DNA of 36,109 bases from Acidimicrobiaceae bacterium (GTDB lineage Bacteria; Actinomycetota; Acidimicrobiia; Acidimicrobiales; Aldehydirespiratoraceae), in NCBI GenBank assembly GCA_026706815.1, contig JAPOYA010000014.1:1-36109 (forward strand), given 5' to 3'. Shown here piece by piece: positions 1-7,111 of the stretch. The notes beneath the pieces are model-generated. The model ran no database searches and was not told the DNA's origin. It saw only the letters and a list, made by a program, of their open reading frames with translations. The translations under genes were made by a program, and so were the position numbers. Position 1 is the first letter of the stretch. Every line of letters begins with the position of its first letter.

Positions 1-544
1 CCGTGCAGCCCGACGACGTGCAGAGCTGCACGCCGAACGTCTCGCCGCCGGCCTCAGCGATGCTGTCGGCGATGGCCTGAGCCTCGAAGTTGACATAGCC
101 GTGGGTGGGAGCAGGAGGGCGAGGCTGCCCCGGCCGGCGGCGGGGCCGGGTCGCACCCTGCAGCGATACCTGCTCGGAGGAGCCCGGCTCGACAATGACA
201 TTCGCATCGGACTGCTGACCCGCACTGGGACCTGCCCGGTCCCACACCGTGAAATCTCCCGCCTCGGCCGTGTAGGGGCTCACTAGCGGCTTGACGCGCA
301 ACCAGTAGCCGCTGTGCCCGGATGGGACGTTGTTGATCAGGAACTCGCGCGACTGCCCCTCGACTATCTCGCGGCGGTGGAGCCAGGGCAAAGGATACGA
401 CGCTGACTCATCGGCGGTCTGCGCCTCAGCGGCCGGCGCCGTCGACGGGGCCACCACTGCGGGCGCCACTGCCAGCAGCGACCCCAGCAACGCCGTCGCG
501 AGCACCCAGACGAACAAGCGGAGCACAGCCGGACGCCTCAACAT
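1..544 (-). CDS. Secreted protein of unknown function, N-terminal part (runs off the window)
   Basis: Reading leftward from an ATG at 544 the frame stays open to the window edge, giving about 181 residues. The N-terminus is a clear Sec signal peptide: MLRRPAVLR, then a hydrophobic core (LFVWVLATALLGSLLAVAPAV) and an Ala-rich exit near residues 38-42. The mature part starts with TADESASYPLPWLHRREIV and has a small beta-rich look, with a Pro/Arg-rich stretch near residues 130-145 and two cysteines close to the edge (LCTSSGC). I do not recognise a family from this part; large repeat-bearing exoproteins of marine actinobacteria begin in a similar way, but that is only a resemblance. A possible promoter (TTGTCC at 580-575, TAGGGC at 559-554) lies next to a long G run on the coding strand. 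The coding call is good; the function is unknown. Confidence 0.7.
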   Translation of the reverse strand, partial: MLRRPAVLRLFVWVLATALLGSLLAVAPAVVAPSTAPAAEAQTADESASYPLPWLHRREIVEGQSREFLINNVPSGHSGYWLRVKPLVSPYTAEAGDFTVWDRAGPSAGQQSDANVIVEPGSSEQVSLQGATRPRRRPGQPRPPAPTHGYVNFEAQAIADSIAEAGGETFGVQLCTSSGCT

Positions 545-581
545 GGCCGACCTGCCCTAGCAGCCAGAGGGAGCGGACAAG

Positions 582-596
582 CCCCCCCCCCCCCCC
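582..596. repeat. 15-base poly-C tract (poly-G on the coding strand of the downstream gene)
   Basis: Fifteen consecutive C residues lie directly upstream of the possible -35 hexamer (575-580) of the secreted-protein gene. A homopolymer this long changes length easily by slippage. It is also a place where sequencing and assembly make errors, so its exact length should be treated with caution. Confidence 0.8.
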
Positions 597-670
597 GCCT
601 TCGCCGCATGACAAGGAACCTTCACCGGAACCTTCACCACATAATCCACCACACGACCCAACCACCTAAT

Positions 671-718
671 GAGTGATGAGGACACATTGAGTGATGAGGA
701 AGAATGAGGAGAGTGATG
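671..718. repeat. Direct repeat GAGTGATGAGGA, two full copies and one partial
   Basis: Full copies lie at 671-682 and 689-700 (period 18) and an 8-base partial copy at 711-718, in the gap between ppx and the secreted-protein gene. Function unknown. Confidence 0.7.
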
Positions 719-829
719 CATCGGAGAGAAGCTCAAAGGGCCTTAGCTCAAAGGATCTCGGTCATCTTGCCACATGAAACTTCGAAACGCTACCCGGCAC
801 TCTAGGTGTCCATAGATCATGTCTCAACC

Positions 830-1747
830 CTACTCCAACAGGGAATGGGCCAAGCCGTCGAGGATGTCGCTCTCAGAGACGAGGCACCGCTCGAAACCGA
901 AATAGCGCATGATCCTCACCAGAATGCACATGCCCCCCACGATCACGTCCACCCTGCCCTCTTCGAGCCCCGGGTTGTGGCGGCGCTGGGCGCGCGACTC
1001 GGTGGCCAGCGTGCGGTAGACGTCCTCGGCAGCCTCCTTGCTGAGGACGAAATGATGGATCTGATCGCGGTCGTACTCGGCCAGCCCGATCTCGACGGCC
1101 GCCGCAGCCGAGACCGTGCCCGCCAGCCCCACGAGAGTCTTGGCCTGCATCGCCTCGGGGACAAGGCGCGCCACGTCATCGAGATGGGCCTCGGTGATCG
1201 ACAGGCAGGCCAACAGCTCCTCGGGTTGCGGAGGGTCCGATTCGATGTACTTCTCGGTCAGGCGGACGCACCCGATGTCGACCGACAACGCGGCTTCGCA
1301 CTCGGTCAGCCCGTAGGCGAACTCGGTGGAGCCCCCGCCGATGTCGACGACCAGGAAGGGCCCGTCGCCCGGATCCAGCTCAGCGGTCGCCCCGGCGAAC
1401 GAAAGCCTGCCCTCCTCTGAGCCGGATAGCAGTTCGGGGCGTGCTCCGACCGCCGCTTCGGCGGCATCGAAGAACTCGTCCCGGTTGTCGGCATCGCGGG
1501 CCGCTGAAGTGGCGGTCATGCGGACCCGCTCGACGCCATGGCGGTCCATCACCTCGCGATAGTTCTTGAGGCACTCGACTGTGCGCTCAATCGCTGCGGG
1601 CGCCAACCGCCTCGTTGCGTCCACCCCCTCGCCAAGCCGGGTGATGGTCATATGCCGTTCCAAGACCGCCGAACCGTCGTGTACCAGCAGGCGGGTCGAG
1701 TTGGTGCCGCAATCGATCGCGGCCACAGTCGCGGTCAGCGCGCTCAC
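830..1747 (-). CDS. ppx: Ppx/GppA-family exopolyphosphatase
   Basis: This 305-residue protein belongs to the Ppx/GppA branch of the ASKHA fold, which hydrolyses polyphosphate ends or pppGpp in the cytoplasm. The phosphate-1 loop (AAIDCGTNSTRLLV, residues 9-22), the phosphate-2 loop (VVDIGGGSTEFAYG, near 133) and the TATSAARDADNRDEF element near 78-92 are all present. The length is that of the short, catalytic-core-only type found in actinobacteria, without the C-terminal HD domain of E. coli Ppx. The GTG/ATG-proximal start overlaps the DUF501 stop by four bases, so the two are probably translated together. In Mycobacterium the same DUF501-ppx pair follows eno-ftsB; here cox genes have come between. 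Whether the substrate is polyphosphate, pppGpp or both cannot be read from the sequence. Confidence 0.93.
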   Translation of the reverse strand: MSALTATVAAIDCGTNSTRLLVHDGSAVLERHMTITRLGEGVDATRRLAPAAIERTVECLKNYREVMDRHGVERVRMTATSAARDADNRDEFFDAAEAAVGARPELLSGSEEGRLSFAGATAELDPGDGPFLVVDIGGGSTEFAYGLTECEAALSVDIGCVRLTEKYIESDPPQPEELLACLSITEAHLDDVARLVPEAMQAKTLVGLAGTVSAAAAVEIGLAEYDRDQIHHFVLSKEAAEDVYRTLATESRAQRRHNPGLEEGRVDVIVGGMCILVRIMRYFGFERCLVSESDILDGLAHSLLE

Positions 1748-2307
1748 CGCGACTCCGATGCGTCGGATTCTCGCCCGACTCCGCCCTCAGTGGACACAGC
1801 GCCCCTAAACGCAGCGCCTCCGACAGGCACAACGCCCTCGCGCGATCCCGATCCGGCGTCTGGGCCGGCGGCCAACTGCTCCGCCACCCAGCGCCCGACC
1901 GGATCGTCGCCTCCGGCGAGATGCCAGGCGTAGTGGGCGTGCAGGCACTTGACGCCTCGGCGTGTGCCGCCGACGCCGCCCGACGGCCGGGGGCCGCGAT
2001 GGGACTGCTCTATCGCCGTGTCGCGCTCCGCCGCATACCGGGCGTGGGCTTCGGCCAGCTCATCGGCATCGACAGCCGCCTCGGCCCGTACGACTCCGCC
2101 CGCAGACTCCAGACGACCGACGGCACGGCGGGGTTCCTCGCCCACCAGCCAGTAGCGGGTGGGCATCGGACGACCGTCGTCCAGCAGAGGCGCATTGCGA
2201 AGGACCACGGGATCGCCGGAGTCGTCGACGACAACGATCTCGAAGTCTCCTCCGGGCTCCCGGCCGAGCAGCTCGGCTACCCGCCTGCGCTGCTCGGGGG
2301 TCGTCAC
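1744..2307 (-). CDS. DUF501 family protein
   Basis: A 187-residue cytoplasmic protein of the DUF501 family, which in actinobacteria lies between ftsB and ppx and has no known biochemical role. The family core is visible: GREPGGDFEIVVVD near residues 15-28, the DDGRPMPTRYWLVG stretch near 43-56, and the C-terminal GGVGGTRRGVKCLHAHYAWH motif near 108-127 with conserved Cys and His residues. The last 45 residues or so (Ser/Gly/Glu-rich, from about 143) look disordered. Its start overlaps the coxG stop by four bases (2304-2307) and its stop overlaps the ppx start by four bases (1744-1747), so coxG, DUF501 and ppx are probably translationally coupled. Identification is by family pattern; function unknown. 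Confidence 0.88.
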   Translation of the reverse strand: MTTPEQRRRVAELLGREPGGDFEIVVVDDSGDPVVLRNAPLLDDGRPMPTRYWLVGEEPRRAVGRLESAGGVVRAEAAVDADELAEAHARYAAERDTAIEQSHRGPRPSGGVGGTRRGVKCLHAHYAWHLAGGDDPVGRWVAEQLAAGPDAGSGSREGVVPVGGAAFRGAVSTEGGVGRESDASESR

Positions 2308-3170
2308 CGCGAGCGACGCAGCAACCGCCGCAACAGCACCAGAGCGACTACCACTGCGGCCAGCGCCGCCACACGTTTCGCCACCGGCGCACCGGCAGCG
2401 TCGATCAGATCGATCGCCGCGGGTTCGGGCATGTCGATCCTGCGCACACCGCCGACACCGGCGGTATCCATATCGACATCAGCCCCGCCACCGCCGGCAT
2501 CCGCATCAACATCAGCCCCCCCGCCGTCATCAGACACATCGACATCGGCCCCGTCACCGTCATCAGACGCATCAACATCAGCCCCCCCGCCGTCATCAGA
2601 CACATCGACATCGGCCCCGCCGCCGCCGGCATCAGACACATCAACATCAGCCCCGCCGCCGCCGGCATCAGACACATCGACGGCTGTAGCCTCGGCTGTT
2701 GCAGCCCCGCCCTGGCCGGCGCCGTCCTCGGCCAGCATCTCAGCGAGGTTCTGCGCGAACTGGTCCATCAGTGTGGCACTCACGTCGGCCATCACACCAC
2801 GGCCGAACTGTGCGAACTTCCCCGTGATCCTCAAGTCGGTGTCGACGTCGACACTGGTGGTCGAATCCGACACGGCCTCGAGCCTGGCGGTGATCAGTGC
2901 ACTGGCGTTTCCGGCGCCGCGGGTGTCCCGGCCTTTGCCGCTCAGCACTGCGGTGTGGTCTTGGTCATTGCGCTCCACGAAGTTCGCAGCGCCTTTGAAC
3001 TGGGCGGTGATCGGCCCGACCTTCACCTTCACGGAACCGCGGTAGTCGTCGCCTTCGACTTCTGTGAGCTGCGCTCCGGGGAGACATGGGGCGATGCGCT
3101 CGAGGTCGGTCAGCACAGCCCACGCCTCATCGATCGGCCGAGCCACTTCAAAAGAATTCTTCAGCTCCAT
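2304..3170 (-). CDS. coxG: CoxG-like SRPBCC protein with Gly/Asp repeat linker and C-terminal membrane anchor
   Basis: The first 150 residues or so are a CoxG-type SRPBCC (START-like) domain: ELKNSFEVARPIDEAWAVL, the CLPGAQL motif near 33, VKVKVGPITAQFKG near 47-60, and the helix after FGRGVMADV. CoxG helps couple carbon-monoxide dehydrogenase to the membrane and its quinone pool. After about residue 160 comes a highly repetitive linker built from units like GGGGADVDVSDA (six or seven copies), then MPEPAAIDLID, then one hydrophobic helix followed by arginines (VAALAAVVVALVLLRRLLRR), which fits a tail anchor. Known CoxG proteins also have a variable linker and a terminal helix, but this acidic repeat is striking. 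The gene starts inside the end of the mocA-like gene (10-base overlap) and runs by a four-base overlap into DUF501. Confidence 0.87.
   Translation of the reverse strand: MELKNSFEVARPIDEAWAVLTDLERIAPCLPGAQLTEVEGDDYRGSVKVKVGPITAQFKGAANFVERNDQDHTAVLSGKGRDTRGAGNASALITARLEAVSDSTTSVDVDTDLRITGKFAQFGRGVMADVSATLMDQFAQNLAEMLAEDGAGQGGAATAEATAVDVSDAGGGGADVDVSDAGGGGADVDVSDDGGGADVDASDDGDGADVDVSDDGGGADVDADAGGGGADVDMDTAGVGGVRRIDMPEPAAIDLIDAAGAPVAKRVAALAAVVVALVLLRRLLRRSR
2465..2685. repeat. Tandem repeat inside coxG (33-36 base units)
   Basis: The coxG linker is encoded by near-identical in-frame units based on GACACATCGACATCGGCCCC and GACACATCAACATCAGCCCC, which alternate with CCGCCGCCGCCGGCATCA or CCGCCGTCATCA spacers. 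About six units are seen, each 33 or 36 bases, so copy-number change would keep the frame. Confidence 0.8.
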
Positions 3171-3838
3171 CGTCGCAGATCCTCCAGCGTGTCGACATCG
3201 GCTGAGTCGCCGTCACAGGGTATCGACTCAACCATCTCGGGCCACTCTCGCCAAAGGCTGCGCGCTCCCTCGTCCCCCGACACGGGAAGCGACGCCCACA
3301 TAGCCGCGGCCAGGCGCACCGGAGGACGAAGGCCTTCACCGAAATCCGCGGCTGCGAGCTCCGCTTCGCTGTCTTTGAGCGCTCGCCAGGCCCCTGCTCC
3401 GACACCGGGCTGATCTCCGAGACCGACGACGATCGCCTTGTGCCCCCTGTCGGCAGCATAGGTGACCGCGCCCCGCAGCGAGGTTGCCTGACCATAGTCC
3501 CATTGCTCGTTGTGAATGATCGTCACGTCCTCTGGCAGCACCTCGGTGAGGTCGACACACCCGGAGACGACGATCACCTCATCGAAGCCGGCGGCGCGCG
3601 CCGCGTCGACTGCATGGCGGACGATCGGCTTGCCCCCGACCTCGGTGAGGAGCTTGTGGTTCTCGCCCATGAACCGTGAACCTGCCCCGGCCGCGAGCAC
3701 GACCGCCGCCGTTGTAGTCACATCGCGGTCGGGACTCGAGCCGGTCTGAGCGGTCGCCCGTCTGGTCGGTCGGGGGGTCGCTCGGGCAGTCGTTCGGTCG
3801 CTCGTTTGGCTGGTCGCTCGGGGCGCTTCGGCGGTCAC
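3161..3838 (-). CDS. mocA: MobA/MocA-like nucleotidyltransferase (probable molybdenum-cofactor cytidylyltransferase)
   Basis: The protein has the glycosyltransferase-A-like nucleotidyltransferase signature: AAVVLAAGAGSRFMGENHKLL near residues 44-64, then VGGKPIVRHAV and VVVGLGDQPGV (the metal-binding LGDQP). MocA enzymes transfer CMP to molybdopterin to make the cytosine dinucleotide form used by CO dehydrogenase and related hydroxylases, and its place next to coxG fits this. From the GTG at 3838 the length is 225 residues, with about 39 leading residues rich in Ser, Thr and Arg that are not part of the fold; an alternative GTG at 3721 would remove them. I prefer 3838 because a CACACT hexamer lies six bases before it and the divergent gene starts at 3890, but the start is unsettled. 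The stop overlaps the coxG start by 10 bases. Confidence 0.82.
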   Translation of the reverse strand: MTAEAPRATSQTSDRTTARATPRPTRRATAQTGSSPDRDVTTTAAVVLAAGAGSRFMGENHKLLTEVGGKPIVRHAVDAARAAGFDEVIVVSGCVDLTEVLPEDVTIIHNEQWDYGQATSLRGAVTYAADRGHKAIVVGLGDQPGVGAGAWRALKDSEAELAAADFGEGLRPPVRLAAAMWASLPVSGDEGARSLWREWPEMVESIPCDGDSADVDTLEDLRRWS

Positions 3839-3889
3839 TGTTCCAGTGTGGCAGCACCAAAGAGCAGCCGTGCGTCTAGCGTGTCGGCA
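3839..3889. promoter_or_regulatory. Divergent promoter region between mocA-like and DUF6941-like genes
   Basis: The 51-base gap holds a rightward -10-like TAGCGT at 3877-3882, seven bases before the ATG at 3890. On the other strand CACACT (3850-3845) lies six bases before the GTG at 3838. Both placements predict leaderless transcripts. Confidence 0.45.
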
Positions 3890-4408
3890 ATGAGTGATCC
3901 CGCCGACCCTGTTGATCCCGCATCTGTCCCGGCGTCTCCGAGCATCGTCGAGTCCCCGTTGGTCCGGGTCAACCTTCTGATCGCAGACGCAGCCCAGGTC
4001 GCCGAAGGCAAGCTCTACATCCTCGGCGGAGGATTGACCGCTGTCGGCCCACGCCCCCAGCCGATGGGAGTGGCGATCCGCATTGAGGTTCCCTGGGACC
4101 GGGCCAACGTGTCACACGAATGGCGCATCGACCTGCTCGACGAAGACGGGCACCCGCTGCTGGTCGGAGATCGACCGCTCGTCGTGCAGGGCAACTTCGA
4201 GGCCGGGCGACCGGTCGGCCTGCGTCCGGGCACGCCGCTCTGTGTCCCTCTCGCGATCAACTTCCCGACGATTCCGGTCACCCCCGGCAAGAGCTACACC
4301 TGGCAACTCTCCATCAACGGCGCGACCCACTCGGACTGGCGCCAGAGCTTCTTCGTCCGCCTCGGAAAGCAGACGGGCTCGCCCAGCACGCCGCCCTCGA
4401 ATCGCTAG
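3890..4408 (+). CDS. Small conserved protein, DUF6941-like
   Basis: A 172-residue soluble protein. After a Pro/Ser/Asp-rich start (residues 1-24) comes VRVNLLIADAAQVAEGKLYILGGG, which resembles the DUF6941 pattern (LLADAA...GKL.ILGG), followed by a beta-rich body (RIEVPWDR, HEWRIDLLDEDG, VVQGNFEAGRP, CVPLAINFPTIPV, YTWQLSINGATH). No catalytic motif is visible. I chose the ATG at 3890 because TAGCGT lies seven bases upstream and the family pattern begins soon after; the frame is open further upstream to 3806, but that part reads as low-complexity sequence overlapping the divergent gene. It has no operon partner on this strand and lies inside the cox region without an evident role in it. Function unknown. 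Confidence 0.75.
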   Translation: MSDPADPVDPASVPASPSIVESPLVRVNLLIADAAQVAEGKLYILGGGLTAVGPRPQPMGVAIRIEVPWDRANVSHEWRIDLLDEDGHPLLVGDRPLVVQGNFEAGRPVGLRPGTPLCVPLAINFPTIPVTPGKSYTWQLSINGATHSDWRQSFFVRLGKQTGSPSTPPSNR

Positions 4409-4470
4409 TTGTCGCTAGTCGTCCAGTGGGACTACAGAAACGACGGCGGTTTGACTACAGAAACGACGGC
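4404..4470. repeat. Two sets of direct repeats upstream of the HNH gene
   Basis: An imperfect 10-base tandem (GCTAGTTGTC, GCTAGTCGTC) lies at 4404-4423 and begins inside the end of the DUF6941-like gene. A perfect 18-base repeat, GACTACAGAAACGACGGC, occurs at 4430-4447 and 4453-4470 (period 23). Confidence 0.85.
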
Positions 4471-4480
4471 TGGACAGGAA

Positions 4481-4500
4481 CCCAAGGCCTTGTGCCTGGG
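4481..4500. other. Short imperfect hairpin after the DUF6941-like gene
   Basis: CCCAAGGC and GCCTGGG flank CTTGT at about 4481-4500 and can form a G/C-rich stem with one bulged A. No T run follows, so a terminator role is only possible. Confidence 0.3.
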
Positions 4501-4543
4501 CGATTGGGGCCTAGCGCAAGTCATTGCAACAGACCTTGCCCGG

Positions 4544-4564
4544 GACAGTCTATTATAGACTGTC
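4544..4564. promoter_or_regulatory. Perfect 21-base palindrome, candidate operator upstream of the HNH gene
   Basis: GACAGTCTAT and ATAGACTGTC are exact reverse complements around a single central T. The palindrome ends 24 bases before the ATG at 4589. A -10-like TAAGTT at 4577-4582 lies six bases before that ATG, which places the palindrome over the expected -35 region, where a bound repressor would block transcription. The bound protein is unknown. Confidence 0.6.
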
Positions 4565-4588
4565 ATACCCTGTCAGTAAGTTGTAGTC

Positions 4589-5764
4589 ATGTTTGATTCC
4601 ATGATTCAACAGACCCAGGGGGTTGCGCTCAAAGGCCTCGGTCGCCGGGAGTTGGCCGGACTGGTCGACAGTGCCGGGCGGCTGATCGCGGCTCTGGTGT
4701 CCCTGCAGACCCGCTGCGCGGTCCACATCGAGGCTCTGGGCGACGGCGGCGTCGATTCCAAGACTGTGTTGCGCGAGGCCGGGCGCATGTCCAGCCGAGC
4801 CGCCGGGTCGGTCGCCAAGACCGCCGCTGGTCTAGCCGAGATGCCCCGCACAGCTGAATCTCTGGCCGCGGGCAACATCACCGCTGAGCATGCTGCTGCT
4901 GCGGTGGCCGCCGCCGGGAAGACCTCGCCCGACAAGGCCGACGAGGAATTGTTGAAGTTGGCCGAGACGTCTTCGGTCGATGTGTTCGCTCAGCAGTCCC
5001 GGCGATGGGCCAACCGCAACCGCAAAGACGACGGCGCCGATGCACATGAAGCGCTGCGCCGGGCCCGCTCGTTCAAGGACTGGGTCAACGACGAGGGCAT
5101 GGGGGTACTGGTCGCTGAGTTGGATCCGACCAGCTACCAACAGGTGCGCAAGGCCATCAACGCCGAGTATGACCGCCTGTGGCGCGAAGACGGGGGACGC
5201 GACGGCAAGCCCGATGACCTCCGCTCCCCCACACAACGCCGCTGCGACGCGTTCATTTCGGTCGTCACCAACTCGGATTCTCGTGGCCCGTCGAGCCCGC
5301 GGATGCAACTCACCGCCGTGGTCGACATCGAACGTTTGCAAAGCGACAACCCCAGCGGGGTCGCGGAGATCATCGACGGCGAGGCTCTGCCGCAGGCGGT
5401 GCTGGAACGCTTGGGGTGCGTCTCGACGATCACAGGCGTAATCTTCAGCGGCAAGGGTGAACCCATCTGGGTAGGTCGAGACCACCGCCATGCGACGAGC
5501 GCACAAGTCAAGGCGATCATGGCCCGAGACAGGCACTGCACTGGTTGCGCGGCGGGCCCCGAGCGCTGCGAGATCCACCACATCGTGCCTTGGCAGCATG
5601 GCGGATCGACCAATATCGACGACATGTGTCTGGCATGCCCTAGTTGCCACCACAACATCCACGACCGCGGCTACATCGTCGTCAAAACCGACACCGGTTG
5701 CAAGATCATCAACCCCGCGAACCCCCCGCCCGATTGCTCACCGCCATCGCATAGGTTTGCGTGA
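4589..5764 (+). CDS. DUF222/HNH endonuclease-domain protein (REP13E12-like)
   Basis: A 391-residue protein with an N-terminal helical DUF222 region (about 1-300) and a C-terminal HNH nuclease domain. The HNH part is intact: CTGCAAGPERCEIHHIVPW near residues 324-342, then GGSTNIDDMCLACPSCHHNIH, giving two Cys pairs and the His-His core. This family is abundant, often in many copies per genome, in actinobacteria; the M. tuberculosis relatives are the REP13E12 repeats, some of which serve as prophage integration sites. Its cellular role is not established. The ATG at 4589 fits a -10-like TAAGTT six bases upstream; a second ATG lies at 4601. It stands alone on the plus strand between leftward cox genes, with repeats and a palindrome upstream, so it probably inserted there. 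Confidence 0.88.
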   Translation: MFDSMIQQTQGVALKGLGRRELAGLVDSAGRLIAALVSLQTRCAVHIEALGDGGVDSKTVLREAGRMSSRAAGSVAKTAAGLAEMPRTAESLAAGNITAEHAAAAVAAAGKTSPDKADEELLKLAETSSVDVFAQQSRRWANRNRKDDGADAHEALRRARSFKDWVNDEGMGVLVAELDPTSYQQVRKAINAEYDRLWREDGGRDGKPDDLRSPTQRRCDAFISVVTNSDSRGPSSPRMQLTAVVDIERLQSDNPSGVAEIIDGEALPQAVLERLGCVSTITGVIFSGKGEPIWVGRDHRHATSAQVKAIMARDRHCTGCAAGPERCEIHHIVPWQHGGSTNIDDMCLACPSCHHNIHDRGYIVVKTDTGCKIINPANPPPDCSPPSHRFA

Positions 5765-5776
5765 TGGTGAGCCGAA

Positions 5777-5804
5777 CTGGACGAACCGGACTGGACGAAC
5801 CGGA
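5777..5804. repeat. 14-base tandem repeat, two copies
   Basis: CTGGACGAACCGGA occurs twice back to back just after the HNH gene. The rest of the 5765-5956 gap between the convergent HNH and xdhC genes shows no gene and no clear terminator. Confidence 0.8.
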
Positions 5805-5956
5805 CCTTGTGGATCGTGCTCAATTGATCACGTTTCTGTACCGCTGCAACAACCAAGCCAACAAGGGCGAAGACGCCCGAGGCAACGCGATCACAGTCCC
5901 GACGCACACAGCCTCCTCGGTCTTGGGAATCTGAGCCACCACAGGACCCACGGGCC

Positions 5957-6772
5957 TCACCCGTGTATGGGGCCGTCGGTGATGGTCAGCGACTTGGCGT
6001 CGCGGCCGGTGTGGCGGGCGATGATCTCCGCGGTGATCGACACCGCGGTCTCCTCCGGGGTCCGCGCACCTATATCCAGGCCTATCGGCGACCGCAGACG
6101 GGCCAGACCGGCTTCGTCTACGCCCGCGTCGATCAAACGCCTAGTGCGGTCGTCGTGAGTGCGCCGGCTGCCCATGACGCCGATATAGCCGACGTCGGTT
6201 GCCAGCGAGGACACCACCGCGGGCACGTCGAACTTGGCGTCGTGGGTGAGAATGCAGATCGCATCGCGTTCACCTAAATCAGCGCCCACTTCGTCCAACA
6301 GTCGGTTCGGCCACTCGACCACAACCTCGTCTGCCATCGGAAAACGAGTCTTGGTGGCGAACACCGCGCGGGCGTCGCAAACCGTGACCCTGTACCCCAG
6401 CACCTTGGCCACCCGGGCCAGAGCGGCCGTGAAGTCGACCGCACCGAAGATCAGCATCCTGGGGGGCGGAGCGAAACTCTCAATGAACACCGAAACCGCC
6501 CCCTCGCGGGCCTCGCCGTGCAGTCCGTAGTGTCGGATACCGCTTCGACCGGCCGCCAGTTCGCCGCGGGCGTCTCGGGCAACAACCCGGTCAAGGTCGG
6601 CATTGCCGAGAGTTCCCGAAGACTGCGCGGCCGGTTGCACGATCAGTTTGGCGCCGGTGAACTCACCCTCCACGACCGTGGCCAGCGCAACCGGTGATTC
6701 CGCGCGGATAGCGTCCCGGAGTTGTTCGAACAGCGGCTGTTCAAACGAGGGCTGTTCGTCCGAGGTTGACAC
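5957..6772 (-). CDS. xdhC: XdhC/CoxF-type molybdenum hydroxylase maturation factor
   Basis: A 271-residue XdhC-family protein. It has a reduced N-terminal XdhC/CoxI-like part (SPVALATVVEGEFTGAKLIV near residues 25-44) and a C-terminal Rossmann fold (RMLIFGAVDFTAALARVAK near 104, VTVCDARAVFATKTRFP, then ICILTHDAKFDVP and IGVMGSRRTHDDRTRRL). XdhC proteins bind molybdenum cofactor, help its sulfuration and hand it to xanthine-dehydrogenase-type enzymes, here probably the CoxL-like protein. It starts at a GTG (6772) six bases after the stop of the small xdhC gene, so the two form one unit. One oddity is GAVDF where a nucleotide-binding loop would usually read GaGhv/GxGxx; binding may still occur but cannot be assumed. 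Confidence 0.88.
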   Translation of the reverse strand: MSTSDEQPSFEQPLFEQLRDAIRAESPVALATVVEGEFTGAKLIVQPAAQSSGTLGNADLDRVVARDARGELAAGRSGIRHYGLHGEAREGAVSVFIESFAPPPRMLIFGAVDFTAALARVAKVLGYRVTVCDARAVFATKTRFPMADEVVVEWPNRLLDEVGADLGERDAICILTHDAKFDVPAVVSSLATDVGYIGVMGSRRTHDDRTRRLIDAGVDEAGLARLRSPIGLDIGARTPEETAVSITAEIIARHTGRDAKSLTITDGPIHG

Positions 6773-6778
6773 CGGCGG

Positions 6779-7093
6779 CTACCAATCAAGAGGCTCGATG
6801 AACAGGTGGATCGTGCCTCCACATGTCAACCCCACCTCGAACGCCTCGTCATCGCTGTAACCGAAGCTGACCATGCGCCGGTCGCCGGTGGCGAGAACTT
6901 CAAGGGCTTCGACGACGACCGCTCCCTCGACACAACCGCCTGACACAGAGCCGGAGACCTCGCCGTCTTGGGTGACCGCCATGGCCGCGCCCACCAGCCG
7001 AGGCCCCGACCCCTCGAGGTCGACGACCCGAGCCATGGCCACAGCAGTCCCCGCGCTGCGCCAGCGATCGAGATCGTCGAGCAGTTCTCTCAT
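6779..7093 (-). CDS. Small XdhC/CoxI-domain protein
   Basis: A 104-residue protein that is the XdhC_CoxI domain alone. The hallmark GSVSGGCVEGAVV (near residues 47-59) and VGLTCGGTIHLFIEPL (near 87-102), with their conserved cysteines, are both present. In many bacteria this domain and the Rossmann domain are fused in one protein; in actinobacteria split versions are common, and here the following gene supplies the second part. Its role is in molybdenum-cofactor handling for a hydroxylase. On the coding strand TAGGAT (7106-7101) lies seven bases before the ATG, so this gene probably has its own leaderless promoter immediately next to the transposase remnant. Confidence 0.88.
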   Translation of the reverse strand: MRELLDDLDRWRSAGTAVAMARVVDLEGSGPRLVGAAMAVTQDGEVSGSVSGGCVEGAVVVEALEVLATGDRRMVSFGYSDDEAFEVGLTCGGTIHLFIEPLDW

Positions 7094-7111
7094 CGCTGAG
7101 ATCCTACGCCG

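Larger units (their letters stand above)
545..829. other. Intergenic region with homopolymer and short direct repeats
   Basis: There is no convincing gene in this 285-base gap between ppx, which ends at 830, and the secreted-protein gene, which starts at 544. It holds a 15-base C run, two copies of AACCTTCACC near 617-636, copies of GAGTGATGAGGA at 671-682 and 689-700 with a partial third (GAGTGATG) at 711-718, and two copies of AGCTCAAAGG near 731-755. I see no terminator-like hairpin with a T run. Confidence 0.6.

Noticed and set aside
1962..3413. Long plus-strand open frame of 483 codons
   Set aside because: It lies opposite DUF501, coxG and mocA, which have clear family motifs; its translation is His/Arg/Pro-rich low complexity from the coxG repeat.
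4404..4470. CRISPR-like or attachment-site repeats
   Set aside because: There are only two copies per set with no spacer series and no integrase gene nearby, so only a direct repeat can be claimed.
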